This document shows positions 8,193 to 20,600 of a stretch of 64,000 nucleotides of DNA, piece by piece. How positions within the stretch are numbered: the first letter of the stretch is position 1; each line of letters opens with the position of its first letter. Location: the NCBI RefSeq assembly GCF_009363755.1, contig NZ_CP045417.1, forward strand, positions 2,914,001 to 2,978,000. The letters run 5' to 3'. Below the pieces are notes generated by a model, which was not told where the DNA came from, did no database searches, and saw only the letters and a list, made by a program, of their open reading frames with translations. The stretch is from Halomonas sp. THAF5a. Lineage in GTDB: Bacteria > Pseudomonadota > Gammaproteobacteria > Pseudomonadales > Halomonadaceae. Made by a program: the position numbers and the translations under genes.

Positions 8193-9304
8193 GTGTGGTC
8201 GGGCTCCGGCAGGACCAGCCACTGGCGGACCATGTCGACCAGTGCCTGGGGGCGATAGGGCTTGGCCAGGAAGTCGTCCATCCCGGCCTCGCGAAAACGG
8301 TGACGATCCTCGTCGCTGGCGTTGGCGGTCAGCGCCACCAGCACGCTGCGCCGACGGGCGGCCAGCCCGCCCTCGCGCTCGCGCCAGCGGCGGCTCGCCT
8401 CCACGCCGTCCATGCCGGGCATGAAGATATCCATCAGCACCAGGTCGAAGGCGGCCTCCTCGAGCCGCGCCAGGGCCTCCTCGCCACTGGTGGCCGTGGC
8501 GACCTCGAGCCCCTGGCGCTCCAGCACCTGGCGCGCCAGGGTGAGGTTCACCGGGCCGTCGTCGACGATCAGCACCCGGCCGCTGGCCGCGGCCCCGGGC
8601 AGCGCGGGCGCCTCGGCGGGCTCGTCGAGGTTCTCGAGCAGCAGCATGGCATCGGCGAGCCGCTCGCGCAGCGCCAGCAGGGCGCCACGGTCATGCTCGC
8701 CGCTATCCGGTCGCAGGGAGTCGCTCTCCAGCACCTCGGTCAGCGAGGTCATCAGCGGGCCGAGCGACTGGCGCAGGTGGCCGAGGTAGCCGGACTTCAG
8801 CCGCGACTCCTCCCGGGCGCGGACGCGACCGGCCTCCAGGCGCTCGACGCGATCCCGGCTGGCCTCGAGGTCCTGGGCCAGGCGCCGCTCGGCGGCATGG
8901 CGCTGGTCGAGGTCGTGGCGCCAGCCCTCCATCAGCGCCTCGCAGGCGCTCGCCACGCCCATGAGACGCTGCGAGAGCGGCAGGTCCCGGCGCTGCGGGC
9001 GATCATGGCGCGCCAGGTAGTCCTCGACGCCGGCCAGGGCCTCGTCCACGTCGCGCTGGACCCCGCGCAGCCGCTGGCGCAGCAGCGTCAGGAAGACCGC
9101 GACGTTGAGGCAGCTACCCAGCAGCAGCGCCACCGGCAGCCAGAAGGTGGTGCCCCAGGAGGCGTGGGCCGGCATGGTGCCCCACAGCAGCAGGCCGACC
9201 AGCAGGCAGAGCACCACCAGGGCCAGCTGGGCCAGCAGCAGCGGCCAGAGGATCGGCCACACCAGACGCGACCAGAAGCGGTCCAAGGGGATATCGTCCT
9301 GCAT
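8189..9304 (-). CDS. Membrane receiver-domain protein, degenerate hybrid kinase
   Basis: A 371-residue protein with two transmembrane helices (about 15-41 and 53-75), a coiled coil (about 80-165), a short segment resembling a histidine-kinase dimerisation helix (about 168-225) and a complete receiver domain (242-365). The receiver has acidic residues DD at 248-249, phosphoacceptor Asp292 in [11 protein letters not shown], and the KP lysine in FLAKPY. The kinase H-box is degenerate, with Gln179 where the phosphorylated His is expected, and there is no ATP-binding domain. It may accept phosphate from another kinase at the membrane. It is translationally coupled to the TauE-like gene. Confidence 0.8.
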   Translation of the reverse strand: MQDDIPLDRFWSRLVWPILWPLLLAQLALVVLCLLVGLLLWGTMPAHASWGTTFWLPVALLLGSCLNVAVFLTLLRQRLRGVQRDVDEALAGVEDYLARHDRPQRRDLPLSQRLMGVASACEALMEGWRHDLDQRHAAERRLAQDLEASRDRVERLEAGRVRAREESRLKSGYLGHLRQSLGPLMTSLTEVLESDSLRPDSGEHDRGALLALRERLADAMLLLENLDEPAEAPALPGAAASGRVLIVDDGPVNLTLARQVLERQGLEVATATSGEEALARLEEAAFDLVLMDIFMPGMDGVEASRRWREREGGLAARRRSVLVALTANASDEDRHRFREAGMDDFLAKPYRPQALVDMVRQWLVLPEPDHT

Positions 9305-9409
9305 TCTCGTCCTTGTGCACGCACGATGAGCGAAAGAGTGTACGCGGCCGAGTCCGGGCTGTCATGGCAACGCCTTCCCCCGGCGCCGGCGGGCGGCTAA
9401 GCTGGCCCG

Positions 9410-10186
9410 ATGTGCCTGATCGCCTTCGACCACCGTCCCGGCAGCGACTGTCCGCTGCGCCTGATCGCCAACCGCGACGAGTTTCATGCCCGCCCGACCG
9501 CCCCGCTGGGTGCCTGGACGGAGCAGCCCGCCATCATCGGCGGCCGCGACCTGGAGGCCGGCGGCAGCTGGCTGGCCGTGCACCGCCGCGGCCGCTTCGC
9601 CGCCGTGACCAATGTGCGCGACCCGCGCCTCACGGTGCCGGCGGGCTCGCCGAGCCGCGGCGCGCTGGTGCGCGAGGCCCTGGAGCGCGACGACCCGGCG
9701 ACCTGGCTCGAGCGGCTGGCGGACGGAGCCGCCCTCGACTACGCCGGCTTCAACCTGCTGGTGGGCGACGGCGAGACGCTCTGGCACCTGCACCGCGGGC
9801 TCGACGACCTGCGCCTCCGGCGGGTGCCGCCGGGCCTGCACGGCCTCTCCAATGCCAGCCTCGACACGCCCTGGCCCAAGCTGATCGCAGCCCGCCAGGG
9901 CCTCGGCCGCGGCCTGCGCCACGGCCGCTTTCCCGAGGACGCCCTGCCGGTGCTCGGCGACGCCCGGCCCGCGGATGACGATGCCCTGCCGGAGACCGGC
10001 GTGGGGCTCGAGCGCGAGCGCCAGCTGTCGTCATGCTTCATCGTCGGCCGCGACTACGGCACCCGCGCCACCACCTGGCTGAGCTGGTTCGCCAGCGGAT
10101 GCATCGAGATCGGTGAGCGGCGCTTCGGGCCGGAGGGCGTCCCGCGGGGGGAGCGCGTGGAGCGGCTTACGCTGACCCCGCCGTAG
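9410..10186 (+). CDS. NRDE (TANGO2-like) family protein
   Basis: A 258-residue member of the NRDE family, named after the conserved N-terminal string seen here as LIANRDEF after MCLIAF. Other conserved parts are GGRDLEAGGSWLAV, the FAAVTNVRDP turn and FNLLVGDG. The eukaryotic relative TANGO2 is linked to mitochondrial and lipid metabolism or haem handling; the bacterial function is unclear. The start is the ATG at 9410, which exposes Cys2, a possible N-terminal nucleophile. The ribosome-binding site is weak. The gene is one of few on the plus strand and stands alone between two minus-strand genes. Confidence 0.85.
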   Translation: MCLIAFDHRPGSDCPLRLIANRDEFHARPTAPLGAWTEQPAIIGGRDLEAGGSWLAVHRRGRFAAVTNVRDPRLTVPAGSPSRGALVREALERDDPATWLERLADGAALDYAGFNLLVGDGETLWHLHRGLDDLRLRRVPPGLHGLSNASLDTPWPKLIAARQGLGRGLRHGRFPEDALPVLGDARPADDDALPETGVGLERERQLSSCFIVGRDYGTRATTWLSWFASGCIEIGERRFGPEGVPRGERVERLTLTPP

Positions 10187-10268
10187 CCGCCGCCCTTCCC
10201 TTTCCGGCGCCGCCGGTGTCACGCCGGGTTCCGCCACCGGAGCGTCGATGCCGAGCGCCCGGCCGGGT

Positions 10269-12548
10269 TCAATCCTTGGGGGGCAGCAGGTGCGCCAGCT
10301 GCCACTCGCCGAGGCGAGCTTCCAGGTGCCGGCGCACGGCGTGGGGCGAGTCGAGGCGCAGGGTCTCCTCGACCAGTTCCCGGGCGCTCGCGAGGCTCAC
10401 CCGGCGAATCGCCGCCCGCACCCGAGGCAGGCTCGGCGCGTTCATCGACAGCGTCGTGAAGCCCATCCCCATCAGCAGCAGCGCCCCGGCGGGGTCCCCG
10501 GCCATCTCGCCGCACACCGAGGTGGGCATGGCCAGGCGCCGCGACTCCTCGCCCAGCCGCGCCATGGCCGCCAGCACGGCGGGGTGGTTGGCATCGTAGA
10601 GCTCGGCGACCCGCGGGTTGTTGCGGTCCACGGCCAGCAGGTACTGGGTCAGGTCGTTGCTGCCCACCGAGAAGAAGTCGGCGCGACCGGCCAGGGCATC
10701 GAGCTGGTAGAGGGTCGCCGGCACCTCCAGCATCACCCCCACCCTGGGCCGCTTGACCACCACGCCCTCCTCGCCGAGCTCGAGGATGGCGCGGTCGAGC
10801 AGGCGCAGCGCGTCGTCGACCTCGTCGACGTTGGTGACCATGGGCAGCAGCACCTGCAGGTTGTCGAGCCCCTGGGAGGCGCGCAGCATGGCCCGCAGCT
10901 GCACCATCAGCACCTCGGGATGGTCGAGGGTGACGCGGATGCCGCGCCAGCCGAGGAAGGGGTTGGCCTCCTCGATGGGGAAGTACGGCAGGTCCTTGTC
11001 GCCGCCGATGTCGAGGGTGCGCATCACCACCGGCAGCGGCGCGAAGCTCTCGAGCTGGTCGCGATAGAGGCGGGCCTGCTCCTGCTCGCCGGGGAAGCGC
11101 TCGGTGATCATGAAGGGCACTTCGGTGCGATAGAGCCCGACGCCGCCGATTCGCGACTTGAGCGACGCCACGGTGTCCACCGCCAGGCCGGTGTTGACCA
11201 TCAGCGGCATGTCGTGGCCGTCGGGGGTGCGGCTGGGCAGGTCCTGCTCGTGCTCCAGCACCGCCATCAGCGCCCGCTCCTCCTCGATCAGGCTCTGGTA
11301 GTGGCTCTCGAGCTCCGGCGAGGGGCGCACGAAGAGGCGGCCGCGATGGCCGTCCAGCACCACCCGGTTGCCCCCGAGGCGCGGCAGCGGCAGGTCGACC
11401 ATGCCGAGCACCGTGGGGATCCCCATGGCCCGGGCGACGATGGCCACGTGGGAGGTGCTCGACCCGCGCACCGAGATCAGCCCGGCGAGCTTGTCCCGGG
11501 GCACCTCGCCGAGCATCGCCACGCTGATCTCGTCGCCCACCAGGATGGTGTTCTCGGGGTAGACGTCCGGGGTCTGGGGCGTCTCCTCCTGCAGGTGGGC
11601 CAGCACGCGACGCCCCAGGTCGCGGACGTCCGCCGCCCGCTCGCGCAGATAGTTGTCGTCGACCCGCTCCAGATACTGGACGTGCCGGCGCACCACGTCG
11701 GCCAGCGCCCCGGGGGCCCACTGCCCCTCGCGGATGCGCTTCTCGACCTCCTGGGAGAGCGCCGCCTCGCTGAGCATCTGCTGGTAGACGTCGAACAGCG
11801 CGAGCTCCTGGGCGGAGATACGGCTCGCCAGGCGCTCGCCGGCGGCGCGAATCTCGTCGCGGACCCGTCCGATGGCCTCCTTGAGGCGGGCGATCTCGTA
11901 GTCGACGTCGGTGGGAATCAGGTCCGCCACGCTGTCGAGGTCGGCCGGCGCGGCGATCACCACGGCCTCGCCGATGGCGATGCCGGGCGAGGCGGCCACG
12001 CCGGTGAAGCGTGCCTGGCCGCCGGGGATGCTCGGGCGATTGAGCCCGCCGGTCGCCAGGGCATGGGCCAGGACGCCGGCCAGCTGGGCGGCCATGGTGA
12101 CCAGGAAGGCCTCGTCCTCCTCATCGAAGCGCCGCTTCTCGGACTGCTGCACCACCAGCACGCCGAGCATGCGGCGCTGGTGGATGATCGGGACGCCGAG
12201 AAAGCTCGAGTAGCGCTCCTCGCCGGTGGCCTCGAAGTAGCGGAACTGCGGGTGGGCCTGGGCATCCTCCAGGTTGAGCGGCTCCTCGCGCTTGGCCACC
12301 AGGCCCACCAGCCCCTCCCCCACCTCGAGGCTCACGCGTCCCACCGCCTGGGCGCGCAGGCCGATGGTTTCCATCAGCACCAGGCGATCGATGGCGTGAT
12401 CGAAGAGGTAGAAGGAACAGACATCGGTGCGCATCGCCTTGCGGATGCGCCGCACCATGGTGGCGAGCGCTGCGTCCAGGTTGCGCGCCCCGTTGACTTC
12501 CTGAATGATGCGTCGCAATACCTCGAGCATTGGCGTCTTTTTTTCCAT
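10269..12548 (-). CDS. ptsP: PTS enzyme I Ntr (phosphoenolpyruvate-protein phosphotransferase)
   Basis: A 759-residue PtsP that starts the nitrogen phosphotransferase relay by passing phosphate from PEP to NPr. Domains in order: GAF (about 5-160), the HPr-binding/phosphohistidine domain with active His in GSSTSHVAIVARAMG, and the PEP-binding barrel with SVGSNDLTQYLLAVDR and the catalytic Cys in SVCGEMAGD. The ATG at 12548 (MEKKTP) or 12530 (MLEVLRR) is plausible; the second matches E. coli PtsP better, while the first is kept here as the longer choice. The gene lies 48 bases downstream of rppH, as in many gammaproteobacteria, so they are probably co-transcribed. Confidence 0.95.
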   Translation of the reverse strand: MEKKTPMLEVLRRIIQEVNGARNLDAALATMVRRIRKAMRTDVCSFYLFDHAIDRLVLMETIGLRAQAVGRVSLEVGEGLVGLVAKREEPLNLEDAQAHPQFRYFEATGEERYSSFLGVPIIHQRRMLGVLVVQQSEKRRFDEEDEAFLVTMAAQLAGVLAHALATGGLNRPSIPGGQARFTGVAASPGIAIGEAVVIAAPADLDSVADLIPTDVDYEIARLKEAIGRVRDEIRAAGERLASRISAQELALFDVYQQMLSEAALSQEVEKRIREGQWAPGALADVVRRHVQYLERVDDNYLRERAADVRDLGRRVLAHLQEETPQTPDVYPENTILVGDEISVAMLGEVPRDKLAGLISVRGSSTSHVAIVARAMGIPTVLGMVDLPLPRLGGNRVVLDGHRGRLFVRPSPELESHYQSLIEEERALMAVLEHEQDLPSRTPDGHDMPLMVNTGLAVDTVASLKSRIGGVGLYRTEVPFMITERFPGEQEQARLYRDQLESFAPLPVVMRTLDIGGDKDLPYFPIEEANPFLGWRGIRVTLDHPEVLMVQLRAMLRASQGLDNLQVLLPMVTNVDEVDDALRLLDRAILELGEEGVVVKRPRVGVMLEVPATLYQLDALAGRADFFSVGSNDLTQYLLAVDRNNPRVAELYDANHPAVLAAMARLGEESRRLAMPTSVCGEMAGDPAGALLLMGMGFTTLSMNAPSLPRVRAAIRRVSLASARELVEETLRLDSPHAVRRHLEARLGEWQLAHLLPPKD

Positions 12549-12596
12549 TGTGGTTGTCTCTCGCCTCGCTGAGGGGCTGGCCATCAGGCCATCGTC

Positions 12597-13088
12597 TCAT
12601 CCATGACCGAGGGCCAGCCGCTGCGCCCGGGGGGACAGCTCGCGCAAGGCGCGGCGGTACACCTCGCGCTTGAACGGCACCACCTGTCCCAGGGGGTACC
12701 AGTAGCTGACCCAGCGCCAGCCATCGAACTCCGGCTTGCCGGACAGGTCCATGCAGATCCGGCTCTCCTGACAGCGAATCCGAAGCAGAAACCACTTCTG
12801 CTTCTGGCCGATACACACCGGCCGGGAGTGGGTACGCACCATGCGTCGCGGCAGGCGGTAGCGCAGCCAGCCCCGGGTGCAGGCAAGGATCTCGACGTCC
12901 TCGGCGGTGAGGCCGATCTCCTCGTGGAGCTCACGAAAAAGTGCCTGTTGCGGAGTCTCGTTAGCCTTGATGCCTCCCTGGGGAAACTGCCACGCGTTTT
13001 GCCCTACCCGACGCGCCCAAAGCAGCTGCCCCATCTCGTTGGCGATGATGATGCCAACATTGGGGCGAAAGCCGTCTGCGTCGATCAC
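12597..13088 (-). CDS. rppH: RNA pyrophosphohydrolase
   Basis: A 163-residue Nudix hydrolase that removes pyrophosphate from mRNA 5' ends and so triggers RNase E decay. The Nudix box is [23 protein letters not shown]. It begins [19 protein letters not shown], closely matching the E. coli RppH start. I chose the GTG at 13088 because AAGG lies eight bases upstream and the protein start then aligns with E. coli; the open frame extends to another GTG at 13097, which lacks a well-spaced site. Confidence 0.95.
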   Translation of the reverse strand: MIDADGFRPNVGIIIANEMGQLLWARRVGQNAWQFPQGGIKANETPQQALFRELHEEIGLTAEDVEILACTRGWLRYRLPRRMVRTHSRPVCIGQKQKWFLLRIRCQESRICMDLSGKPEFDGWRWVSYWYPLGQVVPFKREVYRRALRELSPRAQRLALGHG

Positions 13089-13292
13089 GGACTTCACCTT
13101 ATGGTTTCAGTATTGGGACCATTCTTCCACAAGGCCACAAAGCGCATCAATACAAGGCGTCGGCCGGCGACCAACGTGGGACGCGCCTGGCCGGGCGCTC
13201 GAAGCGCGTCATCGCTTCTGCCATAATCGATGGCCTTGCCGAGAGCGCCGTGGGCGCGTCCATCCAGATCCACACCACCCGAGGGGAACGCA

Positions 13293-13949
13293 GTGAGCCT
13301 TGCCATCTTCGACCTGGACAACACCCTGCTGTCGATCGACAGCGACCACGCCTGGGGCGAGTTCCTGCTGGAACAGGGTGCCGTCGACCCGGTCGCCTAC
13401 CGTGAGGCCAACGACCGCTTCATGGCCGACTACGAGGCGGGCACCCTGGACATGCAGGCCTTCCTCGAGGTGGCCCTGCAGCCGCTCGCGGCGCATACGC
13501 CCGAGCAGCTCGCCGCCTGGCACCAGCAGTTCATGGTCAGCAAGATCGAGCCGCATATCCTCGCCCGGGGGGAGGAGCTGGTGGCCCGCCACCGGTCGCG
13601 CGGCGACACCCTGATGATCATCACCGCCACCAACCGCTTCATCACCGGTCCCATCGCCGAGCGCCTGGGCATCGACGAGCTGATCGCCGTGGAGCCCGAG
13701 ATGGTCGACGGCCGCTACACCGGTCGCGCGCTGGGCATCCCGAGCTACCGGGAGGGCAAGGTGAAGCGCCTCGAGGCATGGCTCGCCGACCGCGACCTGA
13801 CCCTGGACGGCAGCTGGTTCTACAGCGACTCCCACAACGACCTGCCGCTGCTCGAGGAGGTCGAGCATCCGGTGGCGGTGGACCCCGACCCGAGCCTGCA
13901 TGAGGTCGCCAAGGCCCGCGGCTGGCGCATCATCAGCCTGCGGGACTAA
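13293..13949 (+). CDS. HAD-superfamily phosphatase (subfamily IB)
   Basis: A 218-residue HAD hydrolase of the SerB-like IB group. Motif I is AIFDLDNTLLSIDS with the nucleophile and acid Asp pair, motif II is the Thr in IITATN, and motif III/IV is YSDSHNDLPLL. A helical cap lies between motifs I and II. Relatives hydrolyse small phosphate esters such as phosphoserine, histidinol phosphate or lysophosphatidate; the substrate is not evident. The start is the GTG at 13293 with GAGGGG seven bases upstream. It diverges from rppH and is followed by a terminator. Confidence 0.88.
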   Translation: MSLAIFDLDNTLLSIDSDHAWGEFLLEQGAVDPVAYREANDRFMADYEAGTLDMQAFLEVALQPLAAHTPEQLAAWHQQFMVSKIEPHILARGEELVARHRSRGDTLMIITATNRFITGPIAERLGIDELIAVEPEMVDGRYTGRALGIPSYREGKVKRLEAWLADRDLTLDGSWFYSDSHNDLPLLEEVEHPVAVDPDPSLHEVAKARGWRIISLRD

Positions 13950-14005
13950 CTTCCCCTAAGGGTCCGTTGTTGGACCGCGCTGTCGATTGCCGCAAAAAAC
14001 GGAAA

Positions 14006-14033
14006 ACCCCGCTCAGGTTTATCCTGGCGGGGT
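14006..14033. terminator. Rho-independent terminator
   Basis: ACCCCGC (14006-14012) and CAGG (14014-14017) pair with CCTG (14023-14026) and GCGGGGT (14027-14033) around a TTTAT loop. A-runs upstream and TATT downstream suit use by both the HAD gene and the convergent mdh gene. Confidence 0.8.
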
Positions 14034-14041
14034 ATTCTTGC

Positions 14042-14069
14042 AGCTTAAAGCTTATGGCTTACAGCTGGG
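14042..14069. repeat. Heptameric tandem repeat after mdh
   Basis: Four 7-bp units, AGCTTAA, AGCTTAT, GGCTTAC and AGCTGGG, lie immediately before the mdh stop codon. They match the heptamers near lgt. Confidence 0.5.
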
Positions 14070-14071
14070 GT

Positions 14072-15046
14072 TCAGCCCAGCAGGTGCTCGACGGCGGCGC
14101 GCTCCTCGCGCAGCTCGTTCTCGGTCGCCTGCATGCGGCCGCGGCTGAACTCATCGATCTCCAGGCCCTGAACGATCTCGTACTGGCCGTTCTTGCAGAC
14201 CACCGGGTAGGAGTACATGATGCCCGGCTCGACGCCGTAGCTGCCGTCGGCGGGGATGCCCATGCTCACCACCTCGTCGGTGCCCAGCGCCCAGTCACGC
14301 ATGTGATCGATGGCGGCGGAGGCGGCAGACGCCGCGGAGGAGGCCCCGCGCGCCTTGATGATGGCGGCGCCGCGCTGCTGCACGGTGGGGATGAAGTCGT
14401 TCTCGTACCAGTCGCGCTCGACCAGCTCCAGGGCCGGGGTGCCGGCGACCTTGCAGTGGGCCAGGTCCGGGTACTGGGTCGCGCTGTGGTTGCCCCACAC
14501 CACCATGGACTCGACGTCGGTGACGTGCTTGCCGGCCTTCTGGGCCAGCTGGGTCTTCGCGCGGTTGTGGTCCAGGCGCATCATCGCGGTGAACTGGCCG
14601 GCATCCAGGTCGGGCGCGTTGCAGGAGGCGATCAGGGCGTTGGTGTTGGCCGGGTTGCCGACCACCAGCACGCGCACGTCGCGGCTGGCGTGGTCGTTCA
14701 GCGCCTTGCCCTGCACGGAGAAGATGGCGGCGTTGGCCTCGAGCAGGTCCTTGCGCTCCATGCCCGGGCCGCGCGGACGCGCGCCGACCAGCAGGGCGAA
14801 GTCGGCATCCTTGAAGGCGACATTGGCGTCGTCGGTGGCCACGATGTCATGCACCAGCGGGAAGGCACAGTCGTTGAGCTCCATCACCACGCCGTTGAGG
14901 GCGTCCATGGCCGGGGTGATCTCCAGCAGCTGCAGGATGACCGGCTGGTCCTTGCCGAGCATGTCGCCGGAGGCGATGCGGAAGGCAAGCGAATAGCTGA
15001 TCTGGCCGGCAGCACCGGTGATGGCAATACGGACGGGGTCTTTCAT
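14072..15046 (-). CDS. mdh: Malate dehydrogenase
   Basis: A 324-residue NAD-dependent malate dehydrogenase of the TCA cycle (the longer bacterial type found in beta- and some gammaproteobacteria, distinct from the 312-residue E. coli enzyme). Visible features are the Rossmann loop [12 protein letters not shown], the substrate Arg residues in [23 protein letters not shown], the catalytic Asp in [13 protein letters not shown] and the catalytic His in [11 protein letters not shown]. The ATG at 15046 has AAGGAG seven bases upstream; the longer open frame to 15169 adds no conserved sequence. Confidence 0.96.
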   Translation of the reverse strand: MKDPVRIAITGAAGQISYSLAFRIASGDMLGKDQPVILQLLEITPAMDALNGVVMELNDCAFPLVHDIVATDDANVAFKDADFALLVGARPRGPGMERKDLLEANAAIFSVQGKALNDHASRDVRVLVVGNPANTNALIASCNAPDLDAGQFTAMMRLDHNRAKTQLAQKAGKHVTDVESMVVWGNHSATQYPDLAHCKVAGTPALELVERDWYENDFIPTVQQRGAAIIKARGASSAASAASAAIDHMRDWALGTDEVVSMGIPADGSYGVEPGIMYSYPVVCKNGQYEIVQGLEIDEFSRGRMQATENELREERAAVEHLLG

Positions 15047-15140
15047 GGTGGCTCCTTGGGTTGTCAACGCATGGGTTGTCGCCGTGAGGATAAGCCCGGT
15101 GGACCGTCTGCCCACCCTGGCCGGGATGCGAACCGACAAG

Positions 15141-15169
15141 ATGTTATGCCTGCACTGCACAAAACTCAA
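15141..15169 (-). promoter_or_regulatory. Candidate sigma-70 promoter of mdh
   Basis: Reading the minus strand, TTGAGT (15169-15164) is followed after exactly 17 bases by TAACAT (15146-15141). Transcription would start near 15134, giving a leader of about 90 bases before the mdh ATG. Confidence 0.4.
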
Positions 15170-15218
15170 TTCGACCTGCGGCTAGGCCCGCCGCCACCCT
15201 TCCCCACCGCCCCACGAC

Positions 15219-15253
15219 AAGACCCCGCGGGACCAGGGGTCTCGCGGGGTCTT
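15219..15253. terminator. Rho-independent terminator of the rsd-like gene
   Basis: AAGACCCCGCGGGACC (15219-15234) pairs almost perfectly with GGTCTCGCGGGGTCTT (15238-15253). It lies just downstream of the Rsd/AlgQ gene and upstream of mdh on the minus strand. The U-run is short. Confidence 0.7.
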
Positions 15254-15270
15254 GGGTCGCCGCCGTGGGC

Positions 15271-15771
15271 TCAGGCCCGGGAGTCGGCCTCGGCGCGGGT
15301 GGCATCCGGCGAATGGGCGGCGTGCAGCCGGGCGATCAGCCGGTCCTCGAGCTCGAACCGCTCGCCTAGCCCCTTGGTGAGGCGATCGATCCAGGCCGGC
15401 AGCCGGGCGAGGTGCTGCTCGCAGCGGGTCGAGGAGGCGAAGTCCTCGTCGAAGGCGAGCACCAGCTCGGTGGACATCTCGAGCCGCTCCATCAGCTGGT
15501 CGGCAAGCGCCAGGGCGGGCTCGTCGTCGAAGGCACGGGCCTCCTCGCGCAGCTGCGGATAGATCTCGAAGTGGCCGGCACTGATGTAGTCCATCAGCAG
15601 CTCGCTGAAAGCATCGATATGGGCCTTGGAGACAGCCTCCAGCTCGGCATCGCAGGACGCCTTGAGGTCGACGAGGTGGACCAGCAGCACCCGGCGCGCC
15701 TCGAGCCAACGATCGATCAGCTGGTGGACACCCCCCCAGCGCTCCTGGGCATTCGTGCAATCTTCCAGCAT
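15271..15771 (-). CDS. rsd: Rsd/AlgQ family sigma-70 regulator
   Basis: A 166-residue all-helical protein. The start MLEDCTNAQERWGGVHQLIDRWLEAR matches the Rsd/AlgQ family, which binds region 4 of RpoD and shifts RNA polymerase toward alternative sigma factors in stationary phase; in Pseudomonas AlgQ also affects alginate genes. The ATG at 15771 has GGAGG five bases upstream and gives the family-typical MLE start, so the GTG six bases earlier is not used. It has its own terminator at 15219-15253. Confidence 0.88.
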   Translation of the reverse strand: MLEDCTNAQERWGGVHQLIDRWLEARRVLLVHLVDLKASCDAELEAVSKAHIDAFSELLMDYISAGHFEIYPQLREEARAFDDEPALALADQLMERLEMSTELVLAFDEDFASSTRCEQHLARLPAWIDRLTKGLGERFELEDRLIARLHAAHSPDATRAEADSRA

Positions 15772-15899
15772 GGACACCTCCCTTGCTCTGCGGCCGACTC
15801 GAGCCGCGAGCTCACAGACTCGCGCTTGCCGATGACGGTGTCAATCCTGCCACGCCCCGAACACGACAGAATCGCCCGGCGACGCCGCCCGCGCGGCGC

Positions 15900-16436
15900 C
15901 TAGCCCGGCCAGTGATAGCCGCGACGCGGCCGGTTGGCCGCCAGCAGCAGGCCCAGCGGGGCCAGGGCGAGGATCAGGAAGCCGACCAGGGTCCAGCCGG
16001 GCAGCGAGACGCCGAGCAGGCGAAAGCTGATCTCGGCGCACTCACCGGAGCCGGAAAGCACCTGGGAGAGCACCTGCTGCCAGGGCAGGATCTCCATCAT
16101 GTAGTCGAGCCCCGGGCCGCAGCTCGGCACCTGGTCCGCCGGCAGCGACTGCAGCCAGAGGTGGCGCCATGCCACGGCGATGCCGCCGCCCACGGCGGCG
16201 AGCGACAGCAGGCCGTAGAGCACCGCGCCCAGGCGCCCCTCGGGGTTGTGGAGGGCGGCCACCAGGAAGACCGCCGCCGCGGCCAGCACCGCCACCCGCT
16301 GGAAGATGCAGAGCGGACAGGGCTCGAGCCCGACGACATGCTCGAGCACGAGGGCCACGCCCATCATCAGCACACAGAAGGCGAGCCCGACGAGGCTCCA
16401 GGCACGCAGGTCCAGGCGACGCAGTTCATCGATCAT
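15900..16436 (-). CDS. dsbB: Disulfide bond formation protein B
   Basis: A 178-residue inner-membrane quinone reductase with four hydrophobic helices that reoxidises DsbA. The first redox pair is in [12 protein letters not shown], and the second pair comes from PSCGPGLD and [10 protein letters not shown] in the second periplasmic loop. The ATG at 16436 overlaps the gshA stop (ATGA), so the two are translationally coupled. The long open frame extending to 16979 belongs to another reading frame of gshA. Coupling glutathione synthesis with periplasmic disulfide formation is a plausible shared thiol-redox role. Confidence 0.95.
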   Translation of the reverse strand: MIDELRRLDLRAWSLVGLAFCVLMMGVALVLEHVVGLEPCPLCIFQRVAVLAAAAVFLVAALHNPEGRLGAVLYGLLSLAAVGGGIAVAWRHLWLQSLPADQVPSCGPGLDYMMEILPWQQVLSQVLSGSGECAEISFRLLGVSLPGWTLVGFLILALAPLGLLLAANRPRRGYHWPG

Positions 16437-18067
16437 GAGCGGTCTCCCGTCGCCAGCGGGGTGACGCTGCGTACCTCGCGGGCACGCTCGAAGTAACGGG
16501 CCAGGAAGGTGTCGAAGTCCGCCTCGTCGCCGGCCTCGATGTCCGCCTGCTGGTCGCGGGAGCTGGCCACCAGGTCGTCGAAAAGGGCCTCCCGGGCGGG
16601 GTCCATGGGCGTGTCGCGAAAGCCCTCCGCCTGCTCCCGGGCGAGGCCGAGCATCGCCTCGAGGAAGGATTCGCCCCTCGACTCCAGTCGAGCCAGCAGC
16701 TGCCCGGAGGGGGTCAGGGACGGATCGTGGAGGCGCGGTTCCAGCGCGGCCAGGGCCTCGCCGTGGGGCGCGCCCTCCTCCAGCCGGTCGAGCAGGTCCG
16801 CCACCGGGCCCATCTCGGCGAGTATCTCGCCGCCCCAGTCGGCGATGGAGCGGTGGCGGCCGTCCTGCAGCAGGCGCAGCGCCGGGTCCCGCCCGCGCTC
16901 GACCACCAGGCGACGGTTGTCGTCCAGGCGGTCGCACTCGTCGTCGGGGATCCACGGGCTCTCGGTGAGCAGGCACCACATCAGGAAGGTGTCGAGGAAG
17001 CGGATCTGGGTCTCGTCCACGCCCAGCGGCAGGAAGGGGTTGAGGTCCAGGCAGCGCACCTCGATGTACTCGACGCCGCGGGCCTCCAGCGCCTGGCTGG
17101 GGGTCTCGTCGTGACGCGCCACCCGCTTGGGCCGGATATCGCTGTAGTACTCGTTCTCGATCTGCAGGATGTTGGCATTGAGCTGGCGCCAGTCGCCGCC
17201 CTCGTTCACGCCGCGACGCCGGTAGTCCTCCCAGGGGGTGGCGATGGCGTGACGCAGGGTGTTGACGTAGTTGGAGAGCGAGTTGAAGCAGATCTTGAGC
17301 TGCTCCTGGACCTTGTTCTGATAGCCCAGGTCGGACATGCGCAGGCTGGTGGCGTGGCGCGACACCAGGGTGGCGTCGCCGTGGGGCTCGAGCTTCGCGG
17401 GCACCCGGCCGTCGGGCAGGAAGCTGCGATCGAGCGCCGGCGAGGCGCCGAACAGGTAGAGCAGCAGCCAGCTGTGGCGGCGGAAGTTGCGAATCAGGCC
17501 GAAGTAGCGCGTCGAGCGGTAGTCGCCGAGGGGCGTCTCGGTGTCGCCGTCGAGTTCGCGCAGCGCCTGCCAGAGGTCGTCGGGCAGCGAGACGTTGTAG
17601 TGGACGCCGGCGATGGCCTGCATGATGCGCCCGTAGCGCAGGTCGAGGCCCTTGCGGTAGACGTGCTTCATCACCCCGACGTTGGAGTCACCGTAGTCGG
17701 CGATCGGGACGCTGTCGTTGCCGTCGAGGCGTGCCGGCATGCTCGCCGGCCAGATCAGCTCGCCGCCCAGGTGGCGATAGCTGAAGCGGTGCAGGTCGCC
17801 GAGGAAGGCCAGGGCATCGCCCGGCCGGCAGTAGACCGGGGTGATGTACTCCAGCAGCGCCTCGGAGTAGTCGGTGGTGATGTGCGGGTGGGTCAGCTTG
17901 GACCCCAGGGCGGCCGGATGCGGCGTGGCGGCGATGCGGCCCTCGCCGTCGACGCGCAGCCCCTCCTTCTCGATGCCGCGGCGCAGTCGGCCGACGCGCC
18001 CCTGGTCGGCCAGCCCCTTGAGTCGATCGACGCGGGCGTTAAGCGATTCGGACAAGTTGGTCACCAT
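16433..18067 (-). CDS. gshA: Glutamate-cysteine ligase
   Basis: A 544-residue type 1 (E. coli-like) enzyme for the first step of glutathione synthesis, ATP-dependent joining of glutamate and cysteine. Conserved parts include [18 protein letters not shown], the [14 protein letters not shown] motif, GVHYNVSLP and [27 protein letters not shown]. Glutathione is a co-substrate for the persulfide chemistry encoded at 49790-58868. The start is uncertain: the ATG at 18067 (MVTNLSE) is preferred although its ribosome-binding site is poor; a TTG at 18100 is possible. Confidence 0.95.
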   Translation of the reverse strand: MVTNLSESLNARVDRLKGLADQGRVGRLRRGIEKEGLRVDGEGRIAATPHPAALGSKLTHPHITTDYSEALLEYITPVYCRPGDALAFLGDLHRFSYRHLGGELIWPASMPARLDGNDSVPIADYGDSNVGVMKHVYRKGLDLRYGRIMQAIAGVHYNVSLPDDLWQALRELDGDTETPLGDYRSTRYFGLIRNFRRHSWLLLYLFGASPALDRSFLPDGRVPAKLEPHGDATLVSRHATSLRMSDLGYQNKVQEQLKICFNSLSNYVNTLRHAIATPWEDYRRRGVNEGGDWRQLNANILQIENEYYSDIRPKRVARHDETPSQALEARGVEYIEVRCLDLNPFLPLGVDETQIRFLDTFLMWCLLTESPWIPDDECDRLDDNRRLVVERGRDPALRLLQDGRHRSIADWGGEILAEMGPVADLLDRLEEGAPHGEALAALEPRLHDPSLTPSGQLLARLESRGESFLEAMLGLAREQAEGFRDTPMDPAREALFDDLVASSRDQQADIEAGDEADFDTFLARYFERAREVRSVTPLATGDRS

Positions 18068-18079
18068 ATGGGAAAGGGC

Positions 18080-18130
18080 GGGCGCCTGGGCGCCCGACAA
18101 GCATCAGGTTAGGGCGCCGCCGGGCGGCGC
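18080..18130 (-). terminator. Two GC-rich hairpins between tex and gshA
   Basis: GGGCGCC/GGCGCCC (18080-18086 with 18089-18095) and GCGCCGCC/GGCGGCGC (18114-18121 with 18123-18130) form two tight hairpins. No good U-run follows, so termination or pausing is only possible. Confidence 0.3.
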
Positions 18131-18177
18131 TTCAAGGAGAGCGGCGCCTCGGGCCCGGCGGCGCGTCACGCTCACGT

Positions 18178-20544
<2,367 letters not shown>

Positions 20545-20600
20545 GAAATCCTTGGCAATCAAACGTCCAGACGATCGCGACAAGGTACCACACTCGGGGT

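Noticed and set aside
15900..16979. A longer form of dsbB
   Set aside because: The extra upstream part lies out of frame inside gshA. The ATGA overlap and the DsbB start fix the start at 16436.
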